Shown here: one piece after another, positions 44,986-53,868 of the stretch
How positions within the stretch are numbered: the stretch's first letter is position 1
Layout of the letters: each line of letters opens with the position of its first letter
Source of the DNA: Citreicoccus inhibens
Lineage (GTDB): Bacteria > Myxococcota > Myxococcia > Myxococcales > Myxococcaceae
Direction: 5' to 3'
DNA length: 64,000 bases
NCBI RefSeq assembly: GCF_019039035.1
Contig: NZ_JAHNZT010000036.1
Location: 17,616-81,615, forward strand
Made by a program: the position numbers and the translations under genes
The notes under the pieces: model-generated
Database searches by the model: none
What the model saw: only the letters and a program-made list of their open reading frames with translations
What the model was told of the DNA's origin: nothing

Positions 44986-45876
44986 CTACGGAGCGACCGC
45001 CTGTCGAGTCTTGAAGGATCCTGCGCTCGCGGCGTATCGGCCCGGCGACAGGCCGACCCGTCGCTTGAACTCACGCGTCAGGTGGCTCTGGTCGCTGAAG
45101 CCCAACTGCGCGGCCACCTCACCGGGCGGCTTGCCCTGGCGCAGCAGCTCTCGGGCGCGGCGCACGCGCAGCTCGATTTGATACGCGTGGGGCGGCAGGC
45201 CCAGCTCGCGCCGGAACACGCGCACCAGATGAAACACGCTGAGCCCCACGTGGCTCGCGAGCTGCTCCAGCGTGACGTTCTCCCCGGCGTGCGCCTCCAG
45301 GTAGTCGCGCGCGCGCCGCACCGCCACGTGCTCGACGCCCACGGGCCGTTGCTCCGGGTGCGGCCGGGTGTGGCGCGCGACCAGGGCCGACAGGACCGCG
45401 AACAGCCGCGTCTGCCGCTCCAGCGCGGTGGCGGGCCGCTCCAGCGAGGCGTGCAGGGCGCGGATGAGCGCGGCCACCTCCGGGTCGTCCGCCACGGGGG
45501 ACTCGAAGAAGGGCACGCCGCGCGTGTGGCCGGTCAGCGCTCGCGCGGTGTCCTCCAGCAGTTGGGGCTCGGGGTAGAACATCCGGTAGGACCAGCCGTC
45601 CTCCTCGGCGCCCTGGCCCGTGTGCACTTCGCCCGGGTTCACGAGCACGATGCTGCCCGCGGGCGCGTACCGCATCTGTCCGCGGCAGCGGAACGCCTCC
45701 ACGCCTCGCTCGATGACGCCGATGGCGAACCCGTCATGGCTGTGCGGCGCGAAGGCGTGGGTGATGTACGTGGCCTTGAGCAGCTCCAGCCCGCCCAGCT
45801 CCTCGGGGCGCCAGAGCACGCACTCCTCGCGCGGGCCCAGCAGCGCGGGGGCGACGGGGCGATGGGGCGTTGGCAT
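44986..45876 (-). CDS. AraC-family transcriptional regulator of azlCD
   Basis: The ATG at 45876 gives 296 residues; the longer frame upstream overlaps the divergent GH15 gene. The N-terminal half is an AraC-type cupin ligand-binding domain (HAFAPHSHDGFAIGVIERG, then GSIVLVNPGEVHTGQG). The C-terminal half has two helix-turn-helix motifs, NVTLEQLASHVGLSVFHLVR and PGEVAAQLGFSDQSHLTREF. AraC regulators commonly control azlCD-type exporters. It is the first gene of the operon, with its 3' end 9 bp from azlC, so it probably controls its own transcript. Confidence 0.9.
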   Translation of the reverse strand: MPTPHRPVAPALLGPREECVLWRPEELGGLELLKATYITHAFAPHSHDGFAIGVIERGVEAFRCRGQMRYAPAGSIVLVNPGEVHTGQGAEEDGWSYRMFYPEPQLLEDTARALTGHTRGVPFFESPVADDPEVAALIRALHASLERPATALERQTRLFAVLSALVARHTRPHPEQRPVGVEHVAVRRARDYLEAHAGENVTLEQLASHVGLSVFHLVRVFRRELGLPPHAYQIELRVRRARELLRQGKPPGEVAAQLGFSDQSHLTREFKRRVGLSPGRYAASAGSFKTRQAVAP

Positions 45877-46096
45877 CACGGCGCGGACACTCTCGGGCGA
45901 ACCTCCCTGTCGAGGCGAGGGCTCGGCATGCCGAGCGTAGAGAGCGGCGGGGTGGAGGTCTTGAAGAAAATTGCGCGGGGTCGGCCACGGGACCGGCTGC
46001 CCGCCTGCCTGGGCCTTCCGTGGCGGCGGGCGAACGGTGGCCAGATTGGAGAGACGCGGGAGGGGACGCGGCCCGCGGCTTCGGGAGGGAGGAGGG

Positions 46097-48022
46097 ATGC
46101 GCCGCATCACCGACTACGCGCTGCTCGGAGACTGTCACTCCGCGGCGCTCGTGGGACGCGACGGCTCCATCGACTGGGCGTGCTTCCCGCGCTTCGACTC
46201 TCCCGCGGTGTTCTGTCGCATCCTGGACCCCCGGCGCGGAGGCTCGTTCGGCGTCGCGCCCGAGGGGCGCTTCCAGTCCACGCGGGGCTACGTGGAGGAC
46301 ACCAACGTCCTGGTGACCACCTTCACCACGCCCGGCGGCGTGCTGGAGCTGACCGACTGCATGCCCGTCTATCCCGGCGGTGGCATGGGCACGCACGTGG
46401 GCACCCGCCACGCGCTGCTGCGCCGCATCCGGTGCCTTGGCGGCGCGGTGCGCGTGCGCTGCGTCCTGGCGCCGCGCTTCGAGTACGGCGCCTTCACCCC
46501 GCGCTTCCGCCTCACCTCGTCGCGCACCGCCGAGGTGGTGGGCGGCGCGGACGCGCTGTGGGTCTCGTCCACGCACCCCCTGGTCGCGTGCGAGGCGTCC
46601 TTGCGCGCGCGGTGGGAGCTGCGCGCGGGCGACGAGGTCTGGGTGGAGGCCGCGTGGACGCGCTCCTTCATCGAGCGCGCCTCCGCCGACGCGCCGGACC
46701 GTGCTGCCTTTCAGCAGCACCTCGACGACACCCTCACCTTCTGGCGCACGTGGATTGCCCGCTGCGTCTACACCGGCGAGCACAGGCGCGCGGTGCGCCG
46801 CAGCGCGCTCACGCTCAAGGCGCTCACCTACGCGCCCACGGGCGCCCTGGTGGCCGCGCCGACGACGTCGCTGCCTGAAGAGCCCGGCGGCATGCGCAAC
46901 TGGGACTATCGCTACACGTGGATCCGCGACTCATCGCTCGTGCTCAGCTCGCTGCTGGCGCTGGGCTATCGCGACGAGGCGGATGCGTTCCGCTTCTGGA
47001 TGCGCCGCACCAGCGCGGGCCGGGCCGTGGACATGCAAATCATGTATGGGATTCGCGGCCACCGCATGTTGCCCGAGGTGGAGCTGCCACACCTCGCGGG
47101 CTATCGCGGCTCGCGCCCGGTGCGCATCGGCAACGGCGCGGTGAAGCAACTCCAGCTCGACGTGTTCGGTGAGTTCCTGGAGGTGGCGTGGCTCTACGCG
47201 CGCGCGGGTGGGCCGGTGACGAAGACGAACTGGGACTTCCTCTCCGGGCTGGTGGAGGAGGTCATCCAGCGCTGGCGATTGCCGGACCAGGGCTTGTGGG
47301 AGGTGCGCGATGTGCCTCGGCACTTCGTGCACTCGAAGCTCCTGTGCTGGGTGGCGGTGGACCGGGGCGTGCGACTGGCCAAGGCGCGTGGCCTTCCCGC
47401 GCCCCTGTTCCGGTGGACGCGCGAGCGCGAGCAGCTCCGGCGCTACTTGTTGGAGTGCGCGCGCGACGGTTGGTTTCCGCAGGCCGAGGGCATGGACGCC
47501 GCCGATGCCTCCACGCTGCTGGTGCCGGCGCTGGGCTTCCTGCCCGTGGAAGACCCGCGCGTGGTGCGCACGGTGCAGGTGGTGCGCGAGCGGCTGGAGC
47601 ATGACGGGCTCCTGCGCCGCTACCTCGTGCCGGATGGGTTGGACGGCTCGGAGGGCGCGTTCCTGCTGTGCTCGTTCTGGTTGGTGGATGTCCTGGCGCA
47701 CTCGGGTCAGCGTGATGAGGCCGAGGCGCTGCTCTCGCGCCTGCTCGCGCTCTCCAACGACGTGGGCCTGTATGCCGAGGAGGCCATGCCCGTCACGGGC
47801 GAGCCGATGGGCAACTTCCCACAGGCCTTCACGCACATGGCGCTGGTGTCTTCTTGCGCGCAGCTCTCCGCCCTTCGGGCCGTGGAGCAACGCGCGCTGG
47901 CTCATACCGCCTACGACTTCTCGGAGAAGGCGCTGGACCACCTGCTCGCCCGTCGTCGGCGCGAGCCTCGCGAGGCGCCGAGCGCGGAGCTGCCCGAGTG
48001 GCTCGCCTCCCTGCCGCTCTGA
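46097..48022 (+). CDS. Glycoside hydrolase family 15 protein (glucoamylase/trehalase-like)
   Basis: The ATG at 46097 is preceded by a strong gggaggaggg ribosome site and gives 641 residues. The N-terminal beta domain begins with the family pattern LLGDCHSAALVGRDGSIDW, followed by FPRFDSPAVFCRILDP. The catalytic alpha6/alpha6 barrel contains NWDYRYTWIRDSSLVLSSL. Bacterial and archaeal members of this branch act as glucoamylase, glucodextranase or trehalase through two glutamates. No signal peptide is present, so action is intracellular. It is divergent from the AraC-azlCD operon. Confidence 0.92.
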   Translation: MRRITDYALLGDCHSAALVGRDGSIDWACFPRFDSPAVFCRILDPRRGGSFGVAPEGRFQSTRGYVEDTNVLVTTFTTPGGVLELTDCMPVYPGGGMGTHVGTRHALLRRIRCLGGAVRVRCVLAPRFEYGAFTPRFRLTSSRTAEVVGGADALWVSSTHPLVACEASLRARWELRAGDEVWVEAAWTRSFIERASADAPDRAAFQQHLDDTLTFWRTWIARCVYTGEHRRAVRRSALTLKALTYAPTGALVAAPTTSLPEEPGGMRNWDYRYTWIRDSSLVLSSLLALGYRDEADAFRFWMRRTSAGRAVDMQIMYGIRGHRMLPEVELPHLAGYRGSRPVRIGNGAVKQLQLDVFGEFLEVAWLYARAGGPVTKTNWDFLSGLVEEVIQRWRLPDQGLWEVRDVPRHFVHSKLLCWVAVDRGVRLAKARGLPAPLFRWTREREQLRRYLLECARDGWFPQAEGMDAADASTLLVPALGFLPVEDPRVVRTVQVVRERLEHDGLLRRYLVPDGLDGSEGAFLLCSFWLVDVLAHSGQRDEAEALLSRLLALSNDVGLYAEEAMPVTGEPMGNFPQAFTHMALVSSCAQLSALRAVEQRALAHTAYDFSEKALDHLLARRRREPREAPSAELPEWLASLPL

Positions 48023-48132
48023 GGTACGCCCCTCCAGGCGAGCGGGCGGGCCCCAGGGCGAGTTTCGTGCGGACGACAGCGCAGCTGGTCGCTCCCTCGC
48101 GCGTGCCCATCTTGGGCGTGGGGAGGTGCGGC

Positions 48133-48435
48133 ATGGAGGAGCTCATCGGCTTCATGGCGTCTCGGCGGGGGCGGTGGGTGCGCATCGTGGCCGGCGCGGG
48201 ACTCCTGGTGGGCGGATTGTCCGCGCGCACGCCGGGCGGCGCGAGGCTGGCGGCGGTGGGGCTGGTGCCGCTCCTGTCGGGCGCGCTCGATGTCGTGTTG
48301 CTGGGCCCGCTGCTCGGGTTCTCCTGGCGCGGCGCGGAGGTGCGGCGCGCGCTGGGTCAGCCCGAGGCGGCGCCACTGCTCCACACCTCGAACTCGCGGC
48401 CCGGCCCGCGCCTCGTTCCTCCCACGCTGCACTGA
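48133..48435 (+). CDS. DUF2892 small membrane protein
   Basis: The ATG at 48133, with gggagg 6 bp upstream, gives 100 residues. Two transmembrane spans match the DUF2892 (YgaP-like membrane) pattern: GRWVRIVAGAGLLVGGL and AAVGLVPLLSGALDVVLLGP. The rhodanese part of YgaP is not present. The role is unknown. It follows the GH15 gene by about 110 bp on the same strand and converges with a lipoprotein gene. Confidence 0.75.
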   Translation: MEELIGFMASRRGRWVRIVAGAGLLVGGLSARTPGGARLAAVGLVPLLSGALDVVLLGPLLGFSWRGAEVRRALGQPEAAPLLHTSNSRPGPRLVPPTLH

Positions 48436-48442
48436 CGCGCGC

Positions 48443-49171
48443 TCAGCCCTTGCTCACCTGGAAGGGAATATCGAGCGTGCCGAAGGCCTCGCCCGTCCTC
48501 GCGTCCACGAGCTTCAGCTCCAGCTTCACCGCGCTCTCCCGACGCGTCACGCCCTGGAAGTAGAGGAAGCCATCCAGCCGTCCGCCGGGCGCCAGCGTGC
48601 CCTCGGGCAGCGCGCGAGTGAGCATGTCCTCGGTGGGCAGCGGCTCGGGGTACGGGGCGCCGTAGTAGCCCGGGTAGTAGTACGGGTCGAACCAGGGGCC
48701 GCCCCAGTACGGACCCCAGCCAAACCCGCGCCGCCACCCGGGGCCGTAGCCAAAGCCATATCCCAGCCCCACGCTCCACGATGCGGGCGCGTAGCGGTTG
48801 TCATTGTTGTTCCCCGAGCCGCCCGTCCCCTGCGCCAGTCCATTCTGGAGCGCGAGCAGCGGCAGCGCGGAGTAGTGGAAATGCGAGTCCGCGCCCACGA
48901 GCGAGAACGCGCTGTACTGGATGCGCAGCGGTCGGTCGCTCTGGTTCTGGACCTGTACGAAGACGGGGGTGAGGCGCTGGCCCAGGTCGGATGGATGTCC
49001 TTTCCACGCCGTGCCGTCCGCCACCAGGTGCACGCCCTCTTGCTGGGTGGTGGCCGCCGCCGTGTCCCCCTGGACGACCTGGGCCGACGGGGCCGGTCGC
49101 AACTGCGACGCCGTCGGAGCACAGCCCGCAATCAACATCAACACTGCTATCCCCACGGCTCGCGCGCGCAT
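48443..49171 (-). CDS. Gly/Tyr-rich lipoprotein
   Basis: The start at 49171 gives 242 residues with a lipoprotein signal (IAVLMLIAGC). The N-terminal half is a beta domain of the kind seen in conserved lipoproteins (LTPVFVQVQNQSDRPLRIQ). The middle is very rich in Gly, Tyr, Trp and Pro (residues about 120-165, for example WGPYWGGPWFDPYYYPGYYG). The C-terminal part is another beta segment (LDGFLYFQGVTRRES). No enzyme motif is seen. It is probably an outer-membrane or cell-surface structural component. Confidence 0.75.
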   Translation of the reverse strand: MRARAVGIAVLMLIAGCAPTASQLRPAPSAQVVQGDTAAATTQQEGVHLVADGTAWKGHPSDLGQRLTPVFVQVQNQSDRPLRIQYSAFSLVGADSHFHYSALPLLALQNGLAQGTGGSGNNNDNRYAPASWSVGLGYGFGYGPGWRRGFGWGPYWGGPWFDPYYYPGYYGAPYPEPLPTEDMLTRALPEGTLAPGGRLDGFLYFQGVTRRESAVKLELKLVDARTGEAFGTLDIPFQVSKG

Positions 49172-49266
49172 CGCAGCTCCTCCTTCCACTCAAGCTAGGG
49201 CGGGGAGCGCGGCGTGAATGTCTGGCACGAGACCTGCCCCGGAGCCCGGACAGGGAGGCGGGGGCG

Positions 49267-50196
49267 CTATGGCTCGGCGGGCGTCATGGGGTCCGCGGGT
49301 TCGCCCGGCCAGGCCGGCGAGGTGAGGGCGCTCCAATCCTGGTGCCGCGCCCACTCCTCCAGCGTGAGCCAGCTCACCTGGGGATGGTCGTGCCGCAGGG
49401 TGAGCACATCGACGCGGTAGCCCACGCGGTCCAGCCACGCGTACATCATCGCGAGGTCCTCGCTGCTCTGGCGGATGTCCTCCAGCGGGACCTGCACGTA
49501 CTTGATGCGGTGGCCACTCACCATGGACAGGAGGCCCGCGGCCTGCTGTCCCGTGACCTCATCGGAGGCCAGCTCGATGCGCTCGCCGACGAAGCGCTCG
49601 GGATGCTCCAGCGCCAACATCGTGAGCGCGGCCACGTTGTCCAAGGCCACCATCTCCAGCCCGCGTGTGGGAGGGAGCCCTTGTGCGAGCACTCCGGACT
49701 TCAGCCCCTCCATGAGCATGGGGCCCAGGAAGTTCTCCATGAAGAACGTGGGGGCGAGGATGGTGGCGGGCAGGCCGCTGCGCCGCACGTACAGCTCCAC
49801 GCGGTGCTTGCTGTCGAAGTGCGGGATGCCGGTGAGCCGGTCCGCGCCCGCCACGGAGGAGTAGATGAAATGGCGGATGTTGGCGCGCTTCGCGGCCTCC
49901 ACCATGTTGATGCCCTGGCGCGTCTCCGCGTCGGGGCCGCCGGGGCCGAAGGGCGAGGCCATGGCGAACATGGCATCCGCTTCCCGCGCGGCGCGCTCGA
50001 TGGAGCCCACGTCCTCGAAGTCGCCGTGCGCGAGCGTGGCTCCTCGGGATTCGAGCTGCCGGGCCGCGGGGCTGTCCACGTCTCTCACCAGGGCCAGCAC
50101 CCGATGCCCCCGACTCAGGAGTTGACGGGTCAGCGCGCCGCCCTGATGGCCGGTGGCGCCGGTGACGAGCACGGTGAGGGAGAAGTCCACGGGCAT
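49267..50196 (-). CDS. NmrA-like NAD(P)-binding protein
   Basis: The ATG at 50196, behind a GGAGG site, gives 309 residues. The N-terminal dinucleotide-binding motif VLVTGATGHQGGALTRQLLSRG is that of NmrA/HSCARG-type atypical short-chain reductases, followed by NIRHFIYSSVAGADRLTG. The usual catalytic Tyr-x3-Lys is not seen, as in NmrA, whose members sense NADP(H) redox state or act as quinone or isoflavone reductases. It is a single gene, cytoplasmic. Confidence 0.88.
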   Translation of the reverse strand: MPVDFSLTVLVTGATGHQGGALTRQLLSRGHRVLALVRDVDSPAARQLESRGATLAHGDFEDVGSIERAAREADAMFAMASPFGPGGPDAETRQGINMVEAAKRANIRHFIYSSVAGADRLTGIPHFDSKHRVELYVRRSGLPATILAPTFFMENFLGPMLMEGLKSGVLAQGLPPTRGLEMVALDNVAALTMLALEHPERFVGERIELASDEVTGQQAAGLLSMVSGHRIKYVQVPLEDIRQSSEDLAMMYAWLDRVGYRVDVLTLRHDHPQVSWLTLEEWARHQDWSALTSPAWPGEPADPMTPAEP

Positions 50197-50387
50197 GGGG
50201 TGTCCTCCAGGCGTGATGCCTGTCCGCACAAGGTGGGGTCGCGGTCCCGGGCTGGCGAGGCCCCGGGTCCCCCGCATGCCTGCCGTGTCGACAGTTCTCC
50301 GAGGGCAGGCGGGCAACCCCGGCAGGCGTTCCCGACGCGACGTTCTCGGGACTTCGCGCGTGCGGGCCGCGAGGAGGCCGTGACAGG

Positions 50388-51011
50388 GTGTCCGCCGTCA
50401 TGAACTCGCCCGCGCCGTCTCGACCTTCCGAGCTGGTGTCCGCCGCCCAGGCGCTCGACGCGCAGTTGGCTCGCTTCGAGGCGCTCGCCGCGCGGCTCCA
50501 GCAGTCCGCGCTGGTGTCCGAGCAGGACCTGGAGCACGCCTCGACGACCCTGCGGGACCTGGCGGACCTGGACGCACAGCTCCGCGAGCAGGTGGCGCAG
50601 TTGGTCTCGGCCATCACCCGCGTTCGGGATCGCCAACAGCATCAGGCCGAGGCGGTGAACACCCGCGCTCGCGAACTCCAGGCGCGCACCGAGGTCTTCA
50701 AGGCGCTGCTGACCCGGTACGGCGCCCTCGGGCAGAGCGCGGCCGAGCTGAACGCGCGGATGCAACGCTTCTCCGCGCTGAGCCAGCAACCCTCGCGCAC
50801 CTCCGAGCAGGACGTGGAGTTGGCGGAGCAATTCCAATCACTCCAGGAGCGGATGACGCAGGTGGCGCAGGAGGCTCGCGCGCTGGCGGAGACCGCGGAG
50901 GCGAGTCAGTTCTCGGACATCGCGCGGCAGGCCGGGGGCCTGGGGCAGCAACTCCACTCCGCGCTCCACGCGCTGGGCGTGCTGCGCGCGCACCTGCTCG
51001 CGTCCGGGTAG
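50388..51011 (+). CDS. Coiled-coil protein of unknown function
   Basis: The product has 207 residues if the GTG at 50388 is used; this is favoured by AGGAGG 10 bp upstream, while the ATG at 50400 is the alternative. Almost the whole protein is Ala/Gln/Glu/Leu-rich heptad sequence, such as LARFEALAARLQQSALVSEQ and LQERMTQVAQEARALAETAE, predicting long coiled coils. No signal peptide or other domain is visible. It converges with the DUF2203 gene, 4 bp away. Confidence 0.75.
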   Translation: MSAVMNSPAPSRPSELVSAAQALDAQLARFEALAARLQQSALVSEQDLEHASTTLRDLADLDAQLREQVAQLVSAITRVRDRQQHQAEAVNTRARELQARTEVFKALLTRYGALGQSAAELNARMQRFSALSQQPSRTSEQDVELAEQFQSLQERMTQVAQEARALAETAEASQFSDIARQAGGLGQQLHSALHALGVLRAHLLASG

Positions 51012-51015
51012 GGAT

Positions 51016-51417
51016 TCAGCTCAGGTACGTGGGCGCGAAGTCATCCGGGTTGTCGATGGGGCGGCGTCCCGCGATGCCTGTTTGAAGGTCGTGCCAGTGG
51101 CTGACCTCGTTCTCGCCGAAGCGCCAGCAGAGGTAGACGTGGCGCTCACCCCGGCGGGCGCGGAAGTCCACGAGCCCGTCCGCGCCCTTGATTTCCAGCC
51201 CCATCTCCTGGATTTGAAGCAGCTCCCCGCGGATGCGATTGAGCAGGGCATCGCGTTCATCGCGCAGGGGCTCCAGGGCCGCCTCGCTCCGGTCCCCGGG
51301 CACCTCCAGGTCCTCCGCGAGCCTCTGCACGCGGTCCACCCACGGCCGCACCCGTTCGAAGGTGCGGTGCAGGAGCGGCACGAGTCGGTTTGCCTCTTCC
51401 ACGCTGAAAAAGCGCAT
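51016..51417 (-). CDS. DUF2203 family protein
   Basis: The 133-residue protein starts with the family motif FFSVEEANRLVPLLHRTFER. It ends with VYLCWRFGENEVSHWHDL, where the Trp-x-x-Gly-Glu and Trp-His are the conserved positions of DUF2203. The middle is a helical hairpin. Members are small cytoplasmic proteins of unknown function found in many bacteria. Length is standard. Confidence 0.9.
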   Translation of the reverse strand: MRFFSVEEANRLVPLLHRTFERVRPWVDRVQRLAEDLEVPGDRSEAALEPLRDERDALLNRIRGELLQIQEMGLEIKGADGLVDFRARRGERHVYLCWRFGENEVSHWHDLQTGIAGRRPIDNPDDFAPTYLS

Positions 51418-51558
51418 CGCTCACAGCATGCAGCCGGGGGGCCCACCGCCGCCACCCCCGCATGCCCTCCGCGCGCCCGGATGGCCCGCGAGGACAGGGC
51501 TCGCCTGGACGCGCACGACAGGAGGCTGGGACTCGGGGGCGATGTCGCGCGCGAGGGC

Positions 51559-52347
51559 TCAGCCGCGCAGCAATGTCTGGAGATTCTCGGCGAGCCATCG
51601 CCCGGCCGCGTCGCGCAGGGGGAAGGCCGCCTCTCGCGCGTGGAACTCGGGGGAGTGCTCGGCGGCGCAGCGGCCCGACTCGGAAGGGGCGTCCGTGTCG
51701 GGCGCGGCGAGGTCCGCGTGGAGCATCGCGTGGAACACGAGGAAGTCCACCACGTAGGCCGGCACGTGAGGCCGATCCAAGGCGGGGTGGATGCGAATCT
51801 CTCTCAGGCGAGCGTCGTAGCCGCCCAGGTAGATGCTGCGGCGCTTGCGGCGGGCGGGCTTGCGGGCCCAGCCCAGGTCCACGTGCACCTGTCCCCCGAA
51901 GTAGGTGGCGCCGAGCCGCTCGGCCACGGCGCGCAGGTCGAAGCAGCGTCCGCGGGTGCGCAGCGGTGCGCCCGGGCGCCGCTCCCGGCGCAGGAGCCCC
52001 TGCCGGGGATGGATGTAGTCCTCCAGGGCTTGCTGGGCCGCGCTGTCGCCGCGCCGCACATAGTCCGCCATCGCACACACGACGGCTTCCGGCGCGCCGA
52101 GGAAGAGGTGATGCACGCGCAGGCGCAGGCCTTCTTCGACGCGGCGGTAGCTGACGAGCGTGGCGCGGTTGTCCGTGAGGCGCAGGTGGACCGGGACGCC
52201 GAGCGCGGCGGACATGCGCCGGGCCAGCTCCGCGGCAAGGGGCAGCGCGTCCTCGCGAGACGGCAATCGCGAGCGCACGGGGTCGGCGGCGCGAGCGGGC
52301 TCGGGCGCGTCGAACAGCGCGAGTTGCGAGGGCGGCTGCGAGGGCAT
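51559..52347 (-). CDS. SprT/YgjP-like putative metalloprotein
   Basis: The 262-residue protein contains, near residues 205-240, VDFLVFHAMLHADL and then HSPEFHAREAAFP. The HxxxH pair followed about 20 residues later by a His-x-Pro-x-Phe segment matches the layout of SprT/WLM/YgjP-type metalloproteins, where a third His precedes a Pro-x-Phe. The classical catalytic Glu of HExxH is replaced by Ala, so peptidase activity is doubtful. The N-terminal half is a mixed domain with VHLRLTDNRATLVSYRR. Function unknown; no membrane span. Confidence 0.6.
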   Translation of the reverse strand: MPSQPPSQLALFDAPEPARAADPVRSRLPSREDALPLAAELARRMSAALGVPVHLRLTDNRATLVSYRRVEEGLRLRVHHLFLGAPEAVVCAMADYVRRGDSAAQQALEDYIHPRQGLLRRERRPGAPLRTRGRCFDLRAVAERLGATYFGGQVHVDLGWARKPARRKRRSIYLGGYDARLREIRIHPALDRPHVPAYVVDFLVFHAMLHADLAAPDTDAPSESGRCAAEHSPEFHAREAAFPLRDAAGRWLAENLQTLLRG

Positions 52348-52469
52348 GCCCCTGCAACGTAAGCCCGCGCCCCGGGTCCTGGCCAGACCGATGCGAGGGG
52401 CGCCCCTGCGTCCCGCCCGCGAGGGTGATAGACGGGAGCGGTGGGATTCCTCGCCCGAGAGGTGTGCAC

Positions 52470-53069
52470 GTGAGCCCCTGGCCCGAGGTGTTGAAGCAAC
52501 ACGGCGTCGCAGTCCTGGGCGCGCCGGCGCGGCTGCCCGTCGAGGCGGACCTCGCGAGGACCGAGGCGCGGTTGAAGGTGACGCTGCCGGAGAGCTACCG
52601 GCGCTTCTGCACCGAGGTGGGGCCAGGGCGCCTGGGAGACTTGCTGGAGCTGTGGGTGCCCTGGCACGCGCGAGGCTTCTTCGATTCCCCCCGCGACATC
52701 CGCTCGCGGCTCAGCTCGCTGGTCGACGCGAGCGGCGGCGCGCGCCAGTCATTGCCGGGCAAGGCCATCCAACTGGGATATGTGCTCCTGGGGGGCCCGC
52801 CCGCGCCGCGCGTCATCAGCGCCAGCAGCGCGGAGCTGTTCTGGGTGCCGGACGAGCCGACGGACGGAGACGAGTGCGCGCTCTACGCGCTGGACCACCG
52901 CACGCCCACCGGGACGCCTCCCCGTCTGGTGAAGCTGGCCCAGTCCTTCTCCGCGCTGCTCCTGGAGGGCTTCGTGGGGAAGCGGCTGGCGCGGTTGCCT
53001 TTTACGCGCGCGCCCCAGGCCGAGCAGTTCGCGCTGGAGTTCCGTCCGAGCGAGCTGCCCGCGCCGTGA
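52470..53069 (+). CDS. SMI1/KNR4 (SUKH) family protein, possible immunity protein
   Basis: I use the GTG at 52470, behind gagagg; another GTG lies at 52425. The 199-residue protein has the SUKH signature ARTEARLKVTLPESYRRFCT followed by EVGPGRLGDLLEL. SUKH proteins are a major immunity superfamily against polymorphic and contact-dependent toxins, though some are housekeeping. The gene converges with the Imm49-like gene of toxin unit A, 18 bp away. It may therefore belong to the toxin island, but the toxin it would neutralise is unknown. Confidence 0.78.
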   Translation: MSPWPEVLKQHGVAVLGAPARLPVEADLARTEARLKVTLPESYRRFCTEVGPGRLGDLLELWVPWHARGFFDSPRDIRSRLSSLVDASGGARQSLPGKAIQLGYVLLGGPPAPRVISASSAELFWVPDEPTDGDECALYALDHRTPTGTPPRLVKLAQSFSALLLEGFVGKRLARLPFTRAPQAEQFALEFRPSELPAP

Positions 53070-53087
53070 AGCGTGAGAGGGGGCGGC

Positions 53088-53855
53088 TCACGGCGTGCGC
53101 CACGCGTCCGGGGAATAGCTCAGCTTGGGGGGACGCAGCGCGAGCGAGGGCATCAAGGGGTAGTCCTCCGCCACGTCGAGCCGCGCGGCCCGCGCGAGCC
53201 TCCAGAGGGCCATCCCCTCGATGAACAGACACCCCTCGATGGCCCAGGTCTCCTCGGGGATGCGGCTCTTCTGGAAGCCGAGGTCGTAGAAGGCGCGGTG
53301 CTCCTCCGCCATCGCGAGCAGGGCGGTGTGGAAGGACACGGCATTCCCGGCGAGCAACGCACGACACACGTCGAGCCGAGCGCTGGCGCTCTCCTCGGCG
53401 ACCACGTCCTCCCAGCGCGTGAGGATGTCCAGGGCCTCGTCCCGGCTGCCACCGAGGACGCAGTGGCGCATCAACAGGTGCACATAGAGGAAGTCGTCGA
53501 CGTGCTCCCGGTCGGGCTTGGCCTGCGTGGGCGCGTGCCGCGCGATGCTCCGCGCCGAGGCGTCATCTCCGCACGCGAGGGCGTCGAAGAAGGGCGCGGC
53601 GCGGCTGGTGACCTGCTCGTGCTCGGGTACCTGGGAGACATAGAAAGCGTGGGCCGCGCCGCTGCGGTGCAGGTCCACGTGCAGGTCCCTGGCCTTGGCG
53701 GACAGGAGGAAGCCGGCGCCCCCGCGAATCCGATAGCCACGACACGCGCGGGCGAATGCCCAGCCCACGGGCGGGCCTTGGACGAGCATCGGGACGAGGC
53801 GGGTGAGGTCGACATCCGCGTTGGCGGCGATGACGGGAACGAATCTCGAGCGCAT
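53088..53855 (-). CDS. Imm49-like immunity protein, unit A
   Basis: The 255-residue protein is helical and matches the Imm49 pattern: SRAAPFFDALACGDDASARS, then EHVDDFLYVHLLMRHCVLGG, then ARLDVCRALLAGNAVSFHTALL. It is the last gene of a leftward four-gene set: KS-like, AHH nuclease, Imm11-like, Imm49-like. Its start lies 13 bp after the Imm11-like stop. Imm49 proteins neutralise polymorphic toxins, often nucleases, probably by direct binding. It is a paralogue of 57921-58691 and of the truncated copy at 63432. It is high in GC, like the surrounding genome. Confidence 0.8.
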   Translation of the reverse strand: MRSRFVPVIAANADVDLTRLVPMLVQGPPVGWAFARACRGYRIRGGAGFLLSAKARDLHVDLHRSGAAHAFYVSQVPEHEQVTSRAAPFFDALACGDDASARSIARHAPTQAKPDREHVDDFLYVHLLMRHCVLGGSRDEALDILTRWEDVVAEESASARLDVCRALLAGNAVSFHTALLAMAEEHRAFYDLGFQKSRIPEETWAIEGCLFIEGMALWRLARAARLDVAEDYPLMPSLALRPPKLSYSPDAWRTP

Positions 53856-53868
53856 GGCGAAACCCGAC

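Noticed and set aside
45971..46096. In-frame extension upstream of the GH15 start
   Set aside because: The ATG at 46097 has a very strong ribosome site and the conserved N-terminal motif starts right after it; the extension is composition-biased and has no family match.
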